Source: Brevibacterium oceani (GTDB lineage: Bacteria > Actinomycetota > Actinomycetes > Actinomycetales > Brevibacteriaceae). Taken from it: a stretch of DNA of 64,000 nucleotides. The stretch spans positions 124,001-188,000 of the forward strand of contig NZ_JABKDE010000009.1 in the NCBI RefSeq assembly GCF_013623835.1. Reading direction: 5' to 3'. Numbering within the stretch: position 1 is the stretch's first letter; every line of letters starts with the position of its first letter. This document shows positions 41,558 to 49,282 of this stretch, in pieces. The notes under the pieces were generated by a model. The model was not told the DNA's origin. It worked only from the letters and a program-made list of their open reading frames with translations, and did no database searches. A program made the position numbers and the translations under genes.

Positions 41558-41586
41558 TTGTGTGACGGGTCACAGCGGGATATAGT
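41558..41586 (+). promoter_or_regulatory. Promoter with palindrome before the dppB-like gene
   Basis: A -35 TTGTGT (41558-41563) and -10 TATAGT (41581-41586) are spaced by 17 bases. TGTGACGGGTCACA (41561-41574), a perfect 6-2-6 palindrome, overlaps the -35 and spacer and may be an operator. A leader of about 200 bases follows; it includes a hairpin (TTTATG with CATAAA, inner GAACC with GGTTC, 41605-41637). The 41435-41797 gap contains no gene and is visibly richer in A and T than its surroundings. Confidence 0.55.
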
Positions 41587-41797
41587 GCAACTTACGTTCA
41601 GTCATTTATGAAGAACCATTGAGGGTTCGTGCATAAAGATTGATCTGGGCACCGCATATTCCAAAGGAACCTTGATTGCTGATGATTCACACCGCCTAAC
41701 CGATCCGCAAAGAGATCTATACTCAGTTCCCAGGTCCCATGCACCATTCCGCTGCCCACGGTGAGGTTCGGTCGAGCTCCGTGTCGTAGTCGACACG

Positions 41798-42781
41798 ATG
41801 GGCAAATACGTTCTTCGGCGGTTCGTCAACTACTTCGTCCTGGCGTTCATCGCCACGGTCACCGCCTACATCGTCTCCAGCTCGTTCATGGATCCGGCCT
41901 CCCGTTATCGCGGGCAGAATCCGCCCTTGTCCGAGGCCTCGATCCAGTCCATCCTCAATGGTCACGGCACGAATCCCGATGTCCCCATCCTCGAGAGGGC
42001 GTGGGACTGGCTGACCAAGATCTTCCTCCACGGCGACTTCGGCACGACGATTCACAATTCGCCGGTGCTCCAGGAGATCATCGTCCGTGCCGGGGTCAGC
42101 CTCAAGCTGCTGCTCATCGGCTCGATCCTCGGTGCACTCCTCGGCGTAGTCCTCGGTGTCTGGGGTGCGGTCAAACAATACAAGGCCTCCGACCAGACCG
42201 TGACCTATGCGTCGTATCTCACCATCGCCACCCCGACATTCGTCATCGGCGTGATCCTCATGATCCTGGCCACCGGTTTCAACAATATGGTCGGCACCAC
42301 CCTCATCAGATTCTCCGGTGATTATTCGGCGAATATCGATCCTGGCTTCGTCCCGTGGTTCACTGACCAGTTATCGCACATGTTGCTTCCCACTCTGGCG
42401 CTCGTACTCATGGGGGCAGCGACATACTCCCGCTATCAGCGCTCGGTCATGCTTGACGTGCTCGCTTCGGACTTCATCCGCACCGCCAGATCCAAGGGCC
42501 GAACGCGCAAGACCGCGCTGATCAAACACGGTGTGCGCGTTGCGCTGATCCCGATGTCGACGTACTTCGCCTATGCGTTTGGCACTCTCGTCGCGGGCTC
42601 ATCGATGCTCGAGGTGGTCTTCTCCTGGAACGGCATGGGCCAGTTCACCATCAACTCGATCCTGCAATCCGACATCAATGGAGCAACAGGCTCCGTCCTC
42701 TTCGTCGCAGTGCTCACACTCCTGGCTTCGACCCTGTCCGAAGTCCTCTATGCCGCACTCGACCCGAGAGTGAGGATCTGA
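41798..42781 (+). CDS. Peptide ABC transporter permease (DppB-like)
   Basis: A 327-residue inner-membrane permease of the oligopeptide/dipeptide class: KYVLRRFVNYFVLAFIATVTAY is the first helix, and the conserved cytoplasmic loop YSRYQRSVMLDVLASDFIRTARSKG with the EAA-type motif is present. It seems intact. Its partner permease gene begins one base downstream but is truncated, and no binding protein or ATPase gene is adjacent. It therefore is part of a broken transporter and unlikely to work unless completed elsewhere. Confidence 0.88.
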   Translation: MGKYVLRRFVNYFVLAFIATVTAYIVSSSFMDPASRYRGQNPPLSEASIQSILNGHGTNPDVPILERAWDWLTKIFLHGDFGTTIHNSPVLQEIIVRAGVSLKLLLIGSILGALLGVVLGVWGAVKQYKASDQTVTYASYLTIATPTFVIGVILMILATGFNNMVGTTLIRFSGDYSANIDPGFVPWFTDQLSHMLLPTLALVLMGAATYSRYQRSVMLDVLASDFIRTARSKGRTRKTALIKHGVRVALIPMSTYFAYAFGTLVAGSSMLEVVFSWNGMGQFTINSILQSDINGATGSVLFVAVLTLLASTLSEVLYAALDPRVRI

Positions 42782-42782
42782 C

Positions 42783-43085
42783 ATGGCCACAGACATCCCG
42801 ATCTCCACCGAACCCGACACCGAGGAGGTGTCGAAGCGGTCGAAGCCGACATCCCGAACGATCCTCATCTGGCGTCGCCTGCGATCAACACCCCGCTTCT
42901 GGGTCGGAGGCATTCTGCTCGCCTTCTTCGTGCTCTTCGCGCTGTTCGGCAATACCATCAACATCTACTCTCCGACCGACCAGGACGTCTTCGCCCTCAA
43001 CGAGGGCCCGAGCGCTCAGCACTGGTTCGGGACGAACACCATCGGCCAGGACATCTACGCCCAGACCGTGGTCGGTCTGCAGACC
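42783..43085 (+). pseudogene. Truncated DppC-like permease
   Basis: The first 100 or so residues match the second permease of peptide importers: a cytoplasmic start, the first helix (RFWVGGILLAFFVLFALFG) and the periplasmic motif HWFGTNTIGQDIYAQTVVGLQ, which in intact genes leads into the remaining helices. After about 43083 the sequence becomes unrelated (low-complexity, and in fact part of a gene on the other strand), although the frame stays open to 43259. About two thirds of the gene is missing; a deletion or recombination end point lies here. Confidence 0.85.
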
Positions 43086-43330
43086 CGCTCCTGCCCGACG
43101 ATGAGCCCTGGTCGCCACAGCACCACGAAGGCGAGCCAGCCGATGAGCCCTGGTCGCCACAGCACCACGAAGGCGAGCCAGCCGATGAGGAGCAGAGCAG
43201 GACCGAACCTGCCGACGGTGTCCCAGGCGCCGCGAACGAGAGCATCGCCGAGGAGGTAGGCGAGGAAAGCCCAGACGATGATGGTGATGACGGGGCCGCT
43301 GCGTTGTCTCAGGACGATGGGTGCACTCAC
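43086..43330 (-). pseudogene. Truncated membrane protein (N-terminal part, PH-domain protein type)
   Basis: Starting from GTG 43330 on the minus strand, two helices are visible (SGPVITIIVWAFLAYLLGDAL and FGPALLLIGWLAFVVLWRPG), an N-terminus that resembles small actinobacterial membrane proteins with a C-terminal PH domain. The reading frame runs into the dppC-like remnant right after WRPGLIV, so the cytoplasmic domain is lost. A 42-bp tandem duplication repeats 14 residues (the second helix) in frame. The promoter region is shared with the divergent hydroxyacid dehydrogenase gene. Confidence 0.65.
43099..43182. repeat. 42-bp perfect tandem duplication
   Basis: CGATGAGCCCTGGTCGCCAC begins each of two identical 42-bp copies, 43099-43140 and 43141-43182, followed by the first bases of a third. 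It lies inside the truncated membrane-protein gene next to the junction with the dppC-like remnant. Such a repeat suggests slippage during or after the rearrangement. Confidence 0.92.
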
Positions 43331-43384
43331 CTACTCAGCCTATCGGCTCTACGATGGAGGCCACACGGATCCAGGAGGAACAGC

Positions 43385-44326
43385 ATGCGCATCGTCGTAC
43401 TCGATGACTATCAGCAGGTGGCCGCCGACTTCGCGGACTGGAGCGTCCTCGGTGCCGAGGTCGAGTTCGTGTCCCGTCCCATTGTCGACGACGAAGACCT
43501 GGTCGCGACGCTCACCGGCGCCGAGGCGGTCGTGGCGATGCGTGAGAGAACGGCGTTCACCGCCGGTCGGCTCTCCCGGTTGCCGGACCTGCGACTGCTC
43601 GTGACCACGGGGCGGGTCAACGCCTCGATCGATCTGGATGCGGCCCGAGCACAGGGGATCATCGTCTGCGGGACCGAGTCGACCACCTCGGCGACTCCCG
43701 AGCTGACCTGGGGTCTCATCCTCTCTGTCCTGCGCAGCATTCCCACCGAGGATGCCTCCGTGCGCAATGGTGGATGGCAGACCACGGTCGGGGGAGACCT
43801 CGACGGACACCGCCTCGGCGTGGTCGGTCTGGGGCGCCTCGGTGCAAAGGTGGCGCGCGTGGGTGCGGCCTTCGGAATGGACGTCGTGGCCTGGAGTCAG
43901 AACCTCGACGCGGATCGGGCCGAAGGCCTCGGCGTGCGAGCGGTGAGCAAGGAGGAGCTGTTCTCCACCGCCGACGTGGTCACCATCCACTACAAACTCA
44001 GCGAGCGCAGCCAGGGCCTGGTCTCGGCAAACGAGCTCGAGCTCATGAAGTCCGGCAGCATCCTCGTCAACACCTCCCGAGCGGGCCTCGTCGACACCGA
44101 AGCGCTCATCGAAGCCCTCGAGGCGGGACGGATCCGGGGCGCCGGACTCGACGTCCACGACCTCGAACCGCTGCCGTCCGACCACCGTCTGCGCAGCACC
44201 CCGCGGACCGTGCTGACTCCGCATCTGGGCTATGTCACCGAGGACACGTATCGGATCTTCTTCACCCAGGCGGTCGAAGACATCGCTGCGTGGACGGCGG
44301 GGGAGCCGATCCGCGTACTCACCTGA
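43385..44326 (+). CDS. D-2-hydroxyacid dehydrogenase family protein
   Basis: A 313-residue NAD(P)-dependent enzyme with the VVGLGRLGAKVARVG nucleotide loop, catalytic Arg in VNTSRAGLVDTEAL, Glu in DVHDLEPLPSDH and His in LTPHLGYV. This branch (MRIVVLDDYQQVA start) is distinct from the one at 36604. GGAGGAACAGC precedes ATG 43385. It diverges from the truncated membrane-protein gene and converges with the aldo/keto reductase across a perfect hairpin. Confidence 0.9.
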   Translation: MRIVVLDDYQQVAADFADWSVLGAEVEFVSRPIVDDEDLVATLTGAEAVVAMRERTAFTAGRLSRLPDLRLLVTTGRVNASIDLDAARAQGIIVCGTESTTSATPELTWGLILSVLRSIPTEDASVRNGGWQTTVGGDLDGHRLGVVGLGRLGAKVARVGAAFGMDVVAWSQNLDADRAEGLGVRAVSKEELFSTADVVTIHYKLSERSQGLVSANELELMKSGSILVNTSRAGLVDTEALIEALEAGRIRGAGLDVHDLEPLPSDHRLRSTPRTVLTPHLGYVTEDTYRIFFTQAVEDIAAWTAGEPIRVLT

Positions 44327-44392
44327 ACGGCGAGGCCACGCACCAGAACCGTCAGCCCCGTCAGGCGCCGCTGCTGCACCCACCAGGCAACG

Positions 44393-44432
44393 ACGAAGCC
44401 GCCGGAGAGTCGGAACTCTCCGGCGGCTTCGT
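44393..44432. terminator. Bidirectional hairpin terminator
   Basis: A perfect 18-bp stem (44393-44410 with 44415-44432; ACGAAGCCGCCGGAGAGT) closes a CGGA loop between the convergent dehydrogenase and aldo/keto reductase genes. A CGCCTCGGCGG motif follows at 44458-44468. Confidence 0.85.
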
Positions 44433-44503
44433 GACTGTCGATCACCAGAACTGAACTCGCCTCGGCGGGCTCAGCTTATGCGCTCAGCCCATGTCACCAG
44501 TGC

Positions 44504-45490
<987 letters not shown>

Positions 45491-45603
45491 TCAAGGGAAA
45501 ATCCATCGCCGAGGCGGCCCGCCGTTGAGCGGGTGATCCTGTGTGCCGAGGCTGGAACAGGTTAGACCCACCAAGACCGTGAGACGTTCGATAGGTTCGA
45601 AGC

Positions 45604-46569
45604 ATGATGAGCAGACAGACCCGGTTCGGCGCGCGGGCCAGGGTCGGAGCGGTGATGATCGCTGCGGTTGCGCTGACCCTCGGCATCTCCGGCTGCACGG
45701 GCCCTGACCTCAGCGGCAGGGCTGACGACATCGGCGGAGTGCTGTCCGCGTCGCCGGGTGTCGAGGATGTCGAGACCTCGTATCAGAACGGGTTCGATTC
45801 CGGCAGATCGATCACCTACAGGGTGACGATGGACGCCGCGGCGAGTACTGCTGAGGCCACCGAGGTCGCCGCCGCACTCGACCGTGAGACGGGCGATGAA
45901 TTCGACCGCTACACCCAGGACCTCAGTCTCCTCATGGCGGGCCGCATCATCGAGGTCAGCGATACCACGAACGGCGACATCATGGCCGCGAAGGTGCCGC
46001 GGCTTGCTGAGATGTCGACGGCCTTGTCCGTCGACGAGGTGAGTTGGAGCGAACAGGCGGATGATGTGGATTTCGATGACTCCTTGGAGATCAGCGACGC
46101 AGGCACGGACCCGTTCAGGACTCTCGACGCGGTGAGGGTGCAGTTCGGATCCGAAGAATTCCAACTGAGGACGAGGGAGACCTCCGGGGTCGACTGGTAT
46201 GTGGCGTTCCCCTTCTCGGAGCAGGGGCAGGGGCGCCTGGAATCGGTGTTCGATCCTCTGCGCACGTCGATGAACCGACTTAACATCGATGGCGACCAGG
46301 TGTCGTCGTTTGTCGCGGTGGTCCCGGCCGGCCCCGATGAGGTCACTCGTCTCAGGGGAATCATCGACCGCATAGAGTCGACGACGACCAACCCTTGGAA
46401 TTTCTCCTGGGCGGAAGGGGCGGACCCGACCGGCCCGTTCGACTCTTCGACCGGCGGAATCGTCAACGTCGGCGGATGTGAGTACGACGAGGACTCCGAG
46501 AGGCGGCTGACCCGGTCGGCTCAAACCATCCAGGATCAGCTCCGCGACACCTACGACACGTGCCTCTGA
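45604..46569 (+). CDS. Lipoprotein of unknown function
   Basis: A 321-residue protein with a lipoprotein signal: basic start, hydrophobic VGAVMIAAVALTLG and the lipobox ISGC at about residue 31. The mature part is acidic, about 290 residues, with two late cysteines (GGCEYDEDSE and DTCL at the end) that may be disulfide-bonded. No domain is recognised. It converges on apt, 39 bases away. Confidence 0.75.
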   Translation: MMSRQTRFGARARVGAVMIAAVALTLGISGCTGPDLSGRADDIGGVLSASPGVEDVETSYQNGFDSGRSITYRVTMDAAASTAEATEVAAALDRETGDEFDRYTQDLSLLMAGRIIEVSDTTNGDIMAAKVPRLAEMSTALSVDEVSWSEQADDVDFDDSLEISDAGTDPFRTLDAVRVQFGSEEFQLRTRETSGVDWYVAFPFSEQGQGRLESVFDPLRTSMNRLNIDGDQVSSFVAVVPAGPDEVTRLRGIIDRIESTTTNPWNFSWAEGADPTGPFDSSTGGIVNVGGCEYDEDSERRLTRSAQTIQDQLRDTYDTCL

Positions 46570-46608
46570 AGGGGCAGTCGGCCCGGGTCGGCCCGGTCAG
46601 CCCGCCGT

Positions 46609-47127
46609 TCAGCTCGTGAACAGGGCGTGGACGTCGCCGGTGAGCTTCCGACCGCCTAGCTCGGTGAGCTCGAGAACCACAGCCGAGCCGACCACCTCGG
46701 CGCCGAGGTCGCCCACCAGCGACTGTGCGGCGGTCAGCGTTCCGCCGGTGGCGAGGATGTCATCGACGAGGAGGACGCGCTCGCCCTCCTCCAGGACATC
46801 GGGTCCTTCGATCGTCGCGGTGCCGTACTCGAGGGAGTAGGAGACTGCGGCCGCGGGCTTCGGCAGCTTGCCCGCCTTGCGGATGGGAAGGATGCCCACT
46901 CCGGTCATCGCCGCGATGGTGCCGGCGAAGAGGAAGCCGCGGGCCTCGAGCCCGCCGACGATGTCGAACTGTCCGTCGAAGGGTTCGATGAGTGCCTCGG
47001 TGACGGCTCGCATCGCCGGGCCGTCGGCCAGCAGCGGGGAGATGTCGCGGAAGATCACTCCCGGTTCGGGGTAGTCGGGAATCGAGGTGATGAGGCTCTG
47101 CGCGCGGGCAAGATCGGATTGAGTCAC
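46609..47127 (-). CDS. apt: Adenine phosphoribosyltransferase
   Basis: A 172-residue purine salvage enzyme making AMP from adenine and PRPP. Typical elements: SIPDYPEPGVIFRDISPLLAD, GLEARGFLFAG, IRKAGKLPKPAAAVSYSLEYG and the PRPP-binding loop VLLVDDILATGGTLTAA. GTG 47127 was chosen because family similarity starts there; no ribosome binding site is seen, and the transcript may be leaderless. It diverges from pcm. Confidence 0.94.
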   Translation of the reverse strand: MTQSDLARAQSLITSIPDYPEPGVIFRDISPLLADGPAMRAVTEALIEPFDGQFDIVGGLEARGFLFAGTIAAMTGVGILPIRKAGKLPKPAAAVSYSLEYGTATIEGPDVLEEGERVLLVDDILATGGTLTAAQSLVGDLGAEVVGSAVVLELTELGGRKLTGDVHALFTS

Positions 47128-47215
47128 GGAACAACGATACGCGACCGTCTTCCCGCGCTCATCGGCGAGGAGTATGGTCGAAGAATCACATACCGGACTC
47201 GACGAGGAGGCCGAG

Positions 47216-47845
47216 ATGAACCGCACAGTGAAGGCGGTCGCTGTCGATCGGGCATTCGAATGTGTCCGACGGGAGCATTTCCTGCCGCAGGATCAGCGGG
47301 CGTGGGCGATTGCGGATGTGCCGCTCGACATCGGCTGGGGCCAGACGAATTCCCAACCGAGCACGGTCGCTGACATGCTCGACCTCCTCGCGCCGGAGTG
47401 CGGCGACTCGGTCCTCGACGTCGGTGCAGGGCCGGGGTGGACCGCGGCGCTGCTCGCCGTCATCGTAGGGCCCGAAGGGCGGATCATCGGAGTTGAGCGT
47501 CATGCGGAGCTGATCGCGCGGGCGCGGGGAGCCGTCGAGGATTCCTTCGCCGAGGCGGGTCTCGGGCCGGGCACGGAAGCTCAGTCTCCTGCGCCGGTCG
47601 AGTTCGTTCAGGCGCGTCCGGGTGTCCTCGGGGCGCCGGAGCGCGGGCCTTTCGACCGGATCCTCGTCTCCGCGGGTGCCGATCATCTGCCGGATGTTCT
47701 CATCGACCAGCTGGCCGTCGGGGGAGTGATGGTCATTCCTGTCGGCGAGGAGATGCTGCGCGTCGAACGGCGGGGAGAGGACATCGGAAGCGCCGAGGTG
47801 ACCCGCCACGGCCGTTACCGCTTCGTCCCGCTCGTCGTCGAGTAG
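47216..47845 (+). CDS. Protein-L-isoaspartate O-methyltransferase-like
   Basis: A 209-residue SAM-dependent methyltransferase. The SAM loop is VLDVGAGPGWTAALLA, followed by IIGVERHAELIARA. The family motif before it reads GQTNSQPSTVADMLDLL, close to the usual GQTISQP; FDRILVSAGADHLPD is the late motif. It likely repairs isoaspartyl residues. ATG 47216 has GAGGAGG upstream. Confidence 0.87.
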   Translation: MNRTVKAVAVDRAFECVRREHFLPQDQRAWAIADVPLDIGWGQTNSQPSTVADMLDLLAPECGDSVLDVGAGPGWTAALLAVIVGPEGRIIGVERHAELIARARGAVEDSFAEAGLGPGTEAQSPAPVEFVQARPGVLGAPERGPFDRILVSAGADHLPDVLIDQLAVGGVMVIPVGEEMLRVERRGEDIGSAEVTRHGRYRFVPLVVE

Positions 47846-47851
47846 TGGGCG

Positions 47852-47989
47852 TCAGTCGTCTTCGTCCTGTTCGCGGAGCTTTCTCTTGAGCTTCCGGCGG
47901 CGGCCGATCCAGCCGCAGCAACTACCGACGATGAGGCCGCCGAAGATCCAGATGAGCGTGTCGGAGGTGTCGATCCTCGACTGATTTCG
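47852..47989 (-). pseudogene. Small membrane protein remnant, possibly cut by a hairpin repeat
   Basis: Read on the minus strand, the stop at 47852-47854 is preceded by about 45 coherent residues: a helix (SDTLIWIFGGLIVGSCCGWIG) and a basic/acidic tail (RRRKLKRKLREQDEDD). The stop is only seven bases from that of convergent pcm, as expected for a real gene. No ATG or GTG start exists; the 5' side runs directly into the 60-bp hairpin repeat, so the original start may have been displaced by it. A TTG inside the repeat is the only near start. Confidence 0.35.
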
Positions 47990-47993
47990 TTCC

Positions 47994-48053
47994 AGCTCGG
48001 TGAAACGGCAACAGCTCGGTGCAGGGGCCAAGCTGCTGCAGTTTGACCAAGCT
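47994..48053. repeat. 60-bp hairpin repeat, copy 1
   Basis: Two 23-nt arms (47994-48016 and 48031-48053) that begin AGCTCGGTGAAAC and end GTTTGACCAAGCT are near-complementary around a 14-nt loop. Copy 2 stands at 49174-49233 in the same orientation with four differences; here the left arm carries two changes that weaken the stem. TTCC precedes and G follows both copies. Confidence 0.85.
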
Positions 48054-48117
48054 GCTGAGGCCCGGCGAGTTTTGCCCTGACAGAGCCCGCCATCTTCTTA
48101 ACGCATTATATTGTCGT

Positions 48118-48147
48118 TTGATGGCATTGGATGCATACTAATATAAT
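48118..48147 (+). promoter_or_regulatory. Consensus-like promoter with inverted repeat before the AbiEi-like gene
   Basis: -35 TTGATG (48118-48123), 18-base spacer, -10 TATAAT (48142-48147). CATTATATT (48104-48112) is the inverse complement of AATATAATG (48140-48148), so one half covers the -10 element and the other lies just upstream of the -35. The local A+T content is far above that of the window. Such a pair suits autoregulation by an antitoxin-type DNA-binding protein. Confidence 0.6.
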
Positions 48148-48160
48148 GTATCAGGTTTTC

Positions 48161-49156
48161 GTGACGACTGAGCTTCGGCGCCTTGGGCTCTCAGACCGCG
48201 AGATTCGCGCAGCTGTTGGTTGCTGTCTGGAACGCATCGCCCGCGGCCGGTTCGCGGTGAAAGGCACATGTGCGGATCCTGGTCATGCGAAGATCTGGAC
48301 CCCATTGGCCGACGGAGATGTCGATGAACTCGCCTGGCTGGGGGACAAGCGGGATGCCATCGAGCGCGTGAAGATATTGATCCGGACGCGGGCCGATCTC
48401 GTCAACCGGCGGGCGGAAGAGAATTCGGAAGCAAAGGGCGAAGTCTTCTCGCATCTCTCCGCCGCTCTGTTGTGGCAGCTGGAGGTGGTCGAGATTCCGC
48501 ACTCGCGAGCAGAGGTCATCCGTTCCCACACCAGCGGCCGGTTCACTCACCTGATTGTTCGTCGAAGAGAGCTCTGCGATGAACATGTCGAGCTGCTCGG
48601 GGACACGACTGTCACCTCGAAGGCCCGCACTCTCATCGACACTGCTCGTGACTACGCTCTCGACGTCAGTCTTCCCATGCTCGATGATGCTCTGCGAAGG
48701 CAACTGGTGACGAAAGATCAGTTGAGGAAGGCTGTCGACACCTGTCATGAGAATCGATGTTGCCGGAGAGTCGAGACGGCACTCGGGTTAGCCGACGGTC
48801 ATCGAGAATCACCGGGGGAATCCATAGTTGCGGTCCGCCTGTATGAAGTCGGCTTGAATGGCTTCGAACCCCAAGTTGAGATCTTCGATGAAAACGGCTT
48901 CTTCGTGGCGAGGACTGACTTCACTCACCGTGACTCGAAGACGATCATCGAGTTCGACGGCCGAGCCAAGTACACGCTCGATGGTCGTGACCATCGGCGA
49001 GAGTTCGACCGTGAACGAGAACGCGAGCGGCGCCTGCGGGCATTGGGCTATCACGTCATCCGAGTGTTCTGGAAGGATCTGTGGCGGCGGCAGACGTTCA
49101 CTGACATCGAGCGGATCGTAAGGAGCCGAACGCAGCGGCGCGCAACAGGTAGCTGA
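48161..49156 (+). CDS. AbiEi-like N-terminal domain fused to a PD-(D/E)XK-type (DUF559-like) domain
   Basis: About 331 residues from GTG 48161, chosen because ATG 48131 and 48146 lie on or before the -10 box. The N-terminus (TTELRRLGLSDREIRAAV then LERIARGRFAV) resembles the winged-helix start of AbiEi-type antitoxins. The middle fits the same family (TVTSKARTLIDTARDYALDVSLPMLDDALRR). The C-terminus looks like a restriction-endonuclease-like fold: ARTDF, then IIEFDGRAKY (Asp, Glu-x-Asp, Lys), and ERRLRALGYHVIRVFWKDLW. Such genes are scattered accessory genes in actinobacteria, with suspected defence or toxin-antitoxin roles. No AbiEii toxin follows. Confidence 0.75.
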   Translation: MTTELRRLGLSDREIRAAVGCCLERIARGRFAVKGTCADPGHAKIWTPLADGDVDELAWLGDKRDAIERVKILIRTRADLVNRRAEENSEAKGEVFSHLSAALLWQLEVVEIPHSRAEVIRSHTSGRFTHLIVRRRELCDEHVELLGDTTVTSKARTLIDTARDYALDVSLPMLDDALRRQLVTKDQLRKAVDTCHENRCCRRVETALGLADGHRESPGESIVAVRLYEVGLNGFEPQVEIFDENGFFVARTDFTHRDSKTIIEFDGRAKYTLDGRDHRREFDRERERERRLRALGYHVIRVFWKDLWRRQTFTDIERIVRSRTQRRATGS

Positions 49157-49173
49157 GTGCGGTTCGTACTTCC

Positions 49174-49233
49174 AGCTCGGTGAAACTGCAGCAGCTCGGC
49201 GCAGGGACCAAGCTGCTGCAGTTTGACCAAGCT
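49174..49233. repeat. 60-bp hairpin repeat, copy 2
   Basis: Arms 49174-49196 and 49211-49233 pair over 21 of 23 positions (AGCTCGGTGAAACTGCAGCA and its complement), loop 14 nt. It lies 17 bases after the AbiEi-like gene stop and 50 bases before the stop of the convergent ABC exporter gene, so it can also act as a terminator. Same orientation as copy 1, 1180 bp apart. Confidence 0.88.
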
Positions 49234-49282
49234 GGCACCGACGGGGCGCCAGTAGGAACTGCCCGCATCGGCCACACGAGAG

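Noticed and set aside
41561..41574. CRP/GlxR binding site
   Set aside because: The half-sites TGTGA and TCACA are four bases apart, not the six of CRP-type sites, so only a generic palindromic operator is proposed.
42783..43259. An intact 158-residue protein
   Set aside because: Only the first 100 residues are DppC-like; the remainder repeats a 14-residue low-complexity unit that is the complement of a gene on the other strand.
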